Positions 43,310-46,954 of a DNA stretch of 46,954 bases are shown here, one piece after another. Source of the DNA: Nereida sp024640765 (GTDB lineage: Bacteria; Pseudomonadota; Alphaproteobacteria; Rhodobacterales; Rhodobacteraceae). The notes beneath the pieces are model-generated. The model made no database searches, was not told the origin of the DNA, and saw nothing but the letters and a program-made list of their open reading frames with translations. The translations under genes and the position numbers were made by a program. The stretch covers positions 1 to 46,954 of the forward strand of contig JAHEEK010000013.1 of the NCBI GenBank assembly GCA_024640765.1, written 5' to 3'. The number at the start of each line of letters is the position of its first letter. Position 1 is the first letter of the stretch.

Positions 43310-44035
43310 TTAGAAAGGAGCGGACTCAGGCAGCCACTTTGCGATCAGTACGTTCAGTGAACCGTCCGCTTTCATGCTTTCGATTGCTGCAGAGAATTTT
43401 TCTTTCAGCTCTGTGTCGCTTTCACGGATGCCCATGCCGATGCCGCCGCCAAGCAATACGTCATCGCCGACCATTTGCAGGTCTGCATCTTCAGCTGCGA
43501 TTGGCTCGAGGAATGCACGGTCTGCAAGGACGGCGTCCGCTTCGCCTGATTTTACTGCTGCAACTGTTTCTTCTGGTGTTGCGAACTCGAGAAGTGTCGC
43601 GCCCATTGAGGCAACGTGGCCCGCTTGGATCGTACCAGTTTGCGCAGCAATCACGCCACCTGCCAGATCAACGTCAGCAGATGCTGCTACGAATGAAGAG
43701 GGATCGGGCTGTGTGTAAGGTGTTGTGAAATCGATGACTTTGTCACGCTCGGCTGTGATGGACATGCCTGCGATGATTGCGTCGTAGTTGCCGGACACGA
43801 GGTTCGGGATGATGCTGTCCCACTCGTTTGTGACCCACTCGCATGTCAGTTCAGCGCGTGCGCACAGCTCATCACCTACTTCGCGCTCAAAGCCATCAAC
43901 TTCGCCTGCGTCATTGAGGAAGTTGTAGGGAGGGTAGGCGCCCTCGGTTCCCAAACGAACCACAGAGTGGCTACCTGCGAGTGCAGCACCTGCGGTGATT
44001 GCAACCAAAGCGGTTGCTGTAATTAGTGTCTTCAT
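43310..44035 (-). CDS. Periplasmic amino-acid-type substrate-binding protein
   Basis: A 241-residue SBP_bac_3 family protein with a signal peptide (MKTLITATALVAITAGAALA, cleavage about residue 20). The mature part has GTEGAYPPYNFLNDAGEVDGFEREV, DSIIPNLVSGNYDAIIAGMSIT and ERDKVIDFTTPY, the classical polar-amino-acid/opine-binding fold. It would capture lysine, arginine, ornithine or a related amine in the periplasm. ATG 44035 follows GGGAGA; the longer frame from 44131 is not signal-like and overlaps the ATPase gene. Confidence 0.93.
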   Translation of the reverse strand: MKTLITATALVAITAGAALAGSHSVVRLGTEGAYPPYNFLNDAGEVDGFEREVGDELCARAELTCEWVTNEWDSIIPNLVSGNYDAIIAGMSITAERDKVIDFTTPYTQPDPSSFVAASADVDLAGGVIAAQTGTIQAGHVASMGATLLEFATPEETVAAVKSGEADAVLADRAFLEPIAAEDADLQMVGDDVLLGGGIGMGIRESDTELKEKFSAAIESMKADGSLNVLIAKWLPESAPF

Positions 44036-44075
44036 GAGGTTTCTCCCTTGTCTCATTAAGTCGGTACTGGTGTTG

Positions 44076-44846
44076 TTATGCGCTGCCAGCAGAAAGAAAT
44101 TGCTGCAAACGCTCGGATTTTGGCGCGCCAAACAACTCGTCAGGTGCGCCTTCTTCTTCGATCAGCCCTTGGTGCAAAAACACAACGTGATCAGACACAT
44201 CGCGGGCAAGGTTCATGTCATGGGTAACGATCAGCATCGTGCGCCCCTCAGCGGCAAGGTCTTTGATCTCGCGGATCACTTCTTGCTCAAGCTCTGGGTC
44301 AAGGGCAGACGTCGGTTCGTCAAATAGCAGGGCCTTTGGCTCCATGCAGAGGGCGCGCGCGATGGCAGCACGCTGTTGCTGGCCGCCCGAAAGCTGTGCG
44401 GGATACACATCGCATTTGTCCCCAATGCCCACTTTTTCGAGATATTTGCGCGCAGAGGCTTCAACTTCTGACTTGGCGCGCCCCAAAACAGTAACAGGCG
44501 CCTCCATGACATTTTCAAGGATTGTCATATGGGCCCACAGATTAAACTGCTGGAATACCATGCAAAGATTAGTGCGGATATGGCGAACCTGAGCCGCGTC
44601 AGAGGGACGGCGCGCTTGGGCTGTGCCGCGCCAATTTACTGGATCGCCTTCGAAAATTACATCGCCCTGCTGGCTGTCTTCGAGCAGGTTCGCACAGCGC
44701 AAAAGCGTGGATTTTCCGGAGCCAGATGAGCCGATTAGCGAGACAACATCCCCACGTTCAGCGCGGATACCGACCCCTTTGAGAACCTCAAGCTCTCCGT
44801 AGGATTTGTGCAAATCCTTCAATTCGATGACAGTGTCGGTGGTCAC
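44076..44846 (-). CDS. Amino-acid ABC transporter ATPase (HisP/ArtP-type)
   Basis: A 256-residue ATPase with Walker A GSSGSGKS (39-46), signature LSGGQQQR, Walker B LLFDEPTSALD and switch His in VTHDMNLARDVS. It energises the adjacent HisM/HisQ-type permeases. It is the first gene of the seven-gene minus-strand operon (ATPase, binding protein, two permeases, amidotransferase, GS-like ligase, FAD oxidase). The operon promoter should lie in 44847-44962. Confidence 0.94.
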   Translation of the reverse strand: MTTDTVIELKDLHKSYGELEVLKGVGIRAERGDVVSLIGSSGSGKSTLLRCANLLEDSQQGDVIFEGDPVNWRGTAQARRPSDAAQVRHIRTNLCMVFQQFNLWAHMTILENVMEAPVTVLGRAKSEVEASARKYLEKVGIGDKCDVYPAQLSGGQQQRAAIARALCMEPKALLFDEPTSALDPELEQEVIREIKDLAAEGRTMLIVTHDMNLARDVSDHVVFLHQGLIEEEGAPDELFGAPKSERLQQFLSAGSA

Positions 44847-44908
44847 AGCTATCCCTGCAAATGTTAGCGCTTAAATACACTTCGATTCTACAGAAATTGC
44901 AATGGTAT

Positions 44909-44939
44909 GCGCCAAACTTGACCCAGCGGAACTTGGCGC
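44909..44939. promoter_or_regulatory. Inverted repeat upstream of the ABC/gamma-glutamyl operon
   Basis: GCGCCAA (44909-44915) and TTGGCGC (44933-44939) form a 7-bp inverted repeat with a 17-base spacer, about 63 bases before the ATPase start. It might be a regulator site; no regulator gene is adjacent. Confidence 0.35.
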
Positions 44940-44962
44940 CGCTATGGCTATTTTTAGCTGTC

Positions 44963-45406
44963 CTAAGTGCTGACCCGTTGGCGCGCCAAGTTGCTGTCGA
45001 TATCAGAGACACCAAGGAACGACACGACCATGCGCAAAAGCGCATCTTCTTCGTCGTCACGCTCACCATCCGCCAATGCAACGGTCCATAGCGCTTCGAC
45101 GACTGCGATGCGGTCCTCATAGGCGACTGCATCTTTGATGGCGCGGGTAAAGCGCACTGTATCGGGTGCTTCTTTTTCCAACTCCTCGGCCTGCAGTTTT
45201 AGGCTTTGAGCATCGCTGCCAGACAGACCGTAACGCGCCTGAATAATCGACATGATGCGCTGTTGTTCCGCAAGCGCGTAATCTCCGTCAGATTTGGCAA
45301 GCCGGACCAGCAGTCCCGTTAGGGCAAGCCGCGCGTCCGCATCCGCAAGCTGGGCGGGTTTATCGGCTGTGAGGCGGTTTAGAAGTTGTGCAAACATATT
45401 CGGCAT
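44963..45406 (-). CDS. TerB-like (DjlA/TerB domain) protein
   Basis: A 147-residue all-helical protein with the TerB-type acidic pattern: RLAKSDGDYALAEQQRI near residue 34 and ALADGERDDEEDALLRMVVSFLGV near the C-terminus. These DGxxxxxE repeats coordinate metal in TerB relatives. Tellurite resistance is not implied; many stand-alone members are of unknown function. It is the last gene of a small minus-strand cluster with DUF1330 and PhzF. Confidence 0.82.
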   Translation of the reverse strand: MPNMFAQLLNRLTADKPAQLADADARLALTGLLVRLAKSDGDYALAEQQRIMSIIQARYGLSGSDAQSLKLQAEELEKEAPDTVRFTRAIKDAVAYEDRIAVVEALWTVALADGERDDEEDALLRMVVSFLGVSDIDSNLARQRVST

Positions 45407-45455
45407 CTATGCTTTTCAAAAGGGCTTTCAAGTGGCGTGCCACACTGCACGGCGT

Positions 45456-45749
45456 CTAGCCGTCATACCCTTCGACGATAACCAAATCGGTCAATGCAAT
45501 TGGCTCTCGCAGGGCTTTGGCGGCTTGATATTCTGCGCTGTTGTAGCAAGCGTAGGCAGCCTCAATACTTGGGAATTCAATGACGACGGTGCGTGAACGG
45601 GCAGTACCTTCTTCAAGGGTTTGCTCGCCGCCTCGGACGACGAAACGTGCGCCAAATGCTGCGAATGGGGCGGCATTTGCGGCCTTGTAGGCTTCATAGC
45701 CTTTAGGGTCGGAGACATCTCCGTGCGCAATCCAGTATCCTTTGGGCAT
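45456..45749 (-). CDS. DUF1330 family protein
   Basis: A 97-residue dimeric alpha-beta-barrel-type protein. It has KGYWIAHGDVSDPKGYEAYKAAN at the N-terminus, the ARFVVRGGEQTLEEG turn, and SRTVVIEFPSIEAAYACYNS, all standard for DUF1330. A GGAGA site precedes ATG 45749. Function is unknown; the fold resembles small monooxygenases. Confidence 0.9.
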   Translation of the reverse strand: MPKGYWIAHGDVSDPKGYEAYKAANAAPFAAFGARFVVRGGEQTLEEGTARSRTVVIEFPSIEAAYACYNSAEYQAAKALREPIALTDLVIVEGYDG

Positions 45750-45789
45750 GTATTTCTCCGATTTGTGAGGGGATGGATAAGTGGGCTGA

Positions 45790-46653
45790 TTAGGCGGAAG
45801 GGACGGTAATTTGCCCTTTTGAGATTGGCACGGCGCTGCCCGCGATACGCACCGCAGTCAGCACGCCGTTGGCTACATCCGCTTCAAAGTAGATCTCGCT
45901 TGGTCGCCCCATGGAAACGCCTTGGGTTAATTGCAGTTCGGTTGTGCCGTCTTTGTCCAGCGCACCGTTTTGCAAAAGCTGGCTGGCCAGAATTGCGCTT
46001 GCGCTGCCTGTTGCGGGATCTTCGGGAATACCGGCGGTGGGGGAAAACATTCGCCCATTGAAACTTGGCGTATAAAGATACGCACTGTCCACCTGACAGG
46101 CTTGCATCAGTTGATCCCAACCGGGCTGAAGTGGGCGCGCTTGTTGCAACGCAGCCTCATTCACCACGGGAATATAAAGAAAACGCGGCCCGCCTTCGTG
46201 CACGCCTGCGGTGTGCGGGCCAAGTTGCGCGGTGGTCAGGCCCAAAGCGGAGGCGGCTAATTTCGGATCGACGGCAATATTGCAGTCAAAAGGCACAACA
46301 GGCGCGGTAAATTGTGCTGTGTCGTTGGTAATTGTGACGGGCACAAGTCCGGCAACTTCTTCAAGCACTACATGATCCAACCCACGCTTTTGGGCCAGAT
46401 GCAGCGCGCAGCCAATGGTGGGGTGACCTGCAAAAGGGGTTTCTGCAGTTGGGAAAAAGATGCGCACCTTAGCCGTGTTCGCAGTATCATCTGCCGTTTG
46501 CACAAAGATGGTTTCCGACAAGTTGAATTCACGTGCAATTTTTTGCATCTGTGCTGTGCTCAGATCGTCTGCGCCCTCAACAATGGCCAACGGATTGCCA
46601 CTGAACGGGCGCTGCGTGAATACGTCGTAGGTCGTGAAGTCGAGAGTTAGCAT
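45790..46653 (-). CDS. PhzF-family isomerase/epimerase-like protein
   Basis: A 287-residue PhzF family protein. The catalytic glutamate is Glu47 in NLSETIFV, with RPFSGNPLAIV (15-25), TPFAGHPTIG and EDPATGSA as the two half-barrel signatures. PhzF itself isomerises a phenazine precursor, but most members have unknown substrates and no phenazine genes are present. ATG 46653 follows AAGGTGG; the longer frame from 46782 overlaps the upstream gene. Confidence 0.92.
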   Translation of the reverse strand: MLTLDFTTYDVFTQRPFSGNPLAIVEGADDLSTAQMQKIAREFNLSETIFVQTADDTANTAKVRIFFPTAETPFAGHPTIGCALHLAQKRGLDHVVLEEVAGLVPVTITNDTAQFTAPVVPFDCNIAVDPKLAASALGLTTAQLGPHTAGVHEGGPRFLYIPVVNEAALQQARPLQPGWDQLMQACQVDSAYLYTPSFNGRMFSPTAGIPEDPATGSASAILASQLLQNGALDKDGTTELQLTQGVSMGRPSEIYFEADVANGVLTAVRIAGSAVPISKGQITVPSA

Positions 46654-46676
46654 CCGGTCCACCTTGTAGGGACAAC

Positions 46677-46954
46677 CTAGCTGATCGTCCCGTACATTTG
46701 AATGGTTTTCGCCGGTGCGGGCAGGAGCGCTTCGATCCGCTTCATCAAGTTGTGTTCGGGCCCCGTTTCGGGGCCGTCGCAATTTACCACAAGCAGCAAG
46801 TCATCCATCAGCGCGTCCCGCTCATGGGCGGGCGTCTCATGGGCGAGCAAACGCCCCAGAGCTTCGGTGTGGGGATATTCGCGTTCAAGCGTTTCACCGG
46901 ATGCACGCAATTGCGCCGCGGCAATACCATTGAGACCCAGACGGCGCTTTAGAA
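46677..46954 (-). CDS. Unrecognised gene, C-terminal part only
   Basis: An open frame enters from the right edge and ends with TAG at 46677, giving 91 residues (RRLGLNGIAAAQLRASGETL to KTIQMYGTIS). It is predicted soluble and acidic, with VVNCDGPETGPEHNLMKRIEALLPAP near the end. The true start lies beyond the window; an internal TTG at 46910 is not a convincing start. It precedes phzF by 23 bases on the same strand, so the two may be co-transcribed. I do not recognise the family. Confidence 0.55.
   Translation of the reverse strand, partial: LKRRLGLNGIAAAQLRASGETLEREYPHTEALGRLLAHETPAHERDALMDDLLLVVNCDGPETGPEHNLMKRIEALLPAPAKTIQMYGTIS

Noticed and set aside
44963..45406. Tellurite-resistance operon suggested by the TerB-like gene
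   Set aside because: No terC, terD or terZ-type genes are nearby, and stand-alone TerB-like proteins are common without tellurite function.
45790..46653. Phenazine biosynthesis suggested by the PhzF-family gene
   Set aside because: No other phz genes are present; most PhzF homologues are unrelated to phenazines.

Overview
The window looks like a chromosomal segment of a marine roseobacter-type alphaproteobacterium (Rhodobacteraceae/Roseobacteraceae). The evidence is the phaZ-phaC-phaP-phaR arrangement, a PopZ-like DUF2497 protein, an aap/his-type amino-acid ABC operon with gamma-glutamylation enzymes, metF divergent from a MetR-type regulator, and a moderately high G+C content. I cannot name a genus. 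Most genes are ordinary housekeeping or metabolic genes packed with short gaps and 4-base stop/start overlaps.

Layout. 1-718: left edge of a probable integrated element, with a tyrosine-recombinase gene broken by two in-frame TAG codons lying just downstream of the 3' end of tRNA-Cys (719-792). 959-5853: PCMT-like methyltransferase, TolC-type outer-membrane channel, PopZ-like polar protein, cobyric acid synthase, and a frameshifted membrane-protein gene. 5958-15388: small conserved protein, elongation factor P, YgfZ, MsbA-like exporter, two PLP aminotransferases, a small membrane protein and valyl-tRNA synthetase. 15568-23567: DUF2235 hydrolase, metF/metR with a candidate MetR box between them, a group II decarboxylase, a SuhB-type phosphatase, a rhomboid protease, an MFS transporter and msrA.

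23564-30588 is the least familiar part: two tandem NTF2/SnoaL-like proteins, an SDR dehydrogenase, a LacI-type regulator, a two-domain cupin, a stand-alone MetE-core zinc methyl/alkyltransferase and an alpha/beta hydrolase, all on the + strand. A 7+7 bp inverted repeat sits in the leader of the SDR gene, a likely LacI operator. I read this as an uncharacterised regulated catabolic locus of unknown substrate. The hydrolase is interrupted by a 100-N gap flanked by identical 121-bp copies, an assembly artefact that collapses to an intact gene.

30599-36764: a cysteine-rich GFA-like protein, then the polyhydroxyalkanoate (PHA) storage locus: depolymerase, synthase, phasin and the regulator PhaR, followed closely by a LysR regulator. 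Three perfect CTGC-N3-GCAG palindromes lie in the phaP promoter, the phaR promoter and the 5' end of phaC, suggesting a local PhaR regulon.

36785-46954 is all on the - strand: a DegT-family aminotransferase; a seven-gene operon encoding an amino-acid-type ABC transporter, a class I glutamine amidotransferase, a glutamine-synthetase-like (PuuA-like) ligase and a PuuB-like FAD oxidase, probably for uptake and gamma-glutamyl-dependent breakdown of a polyamine or other amine; then a TerB-like protein, DUF1330, PhzF and a partial gene running off the right edge.

Family assignments come from motif recognition by eye; no searches were run.
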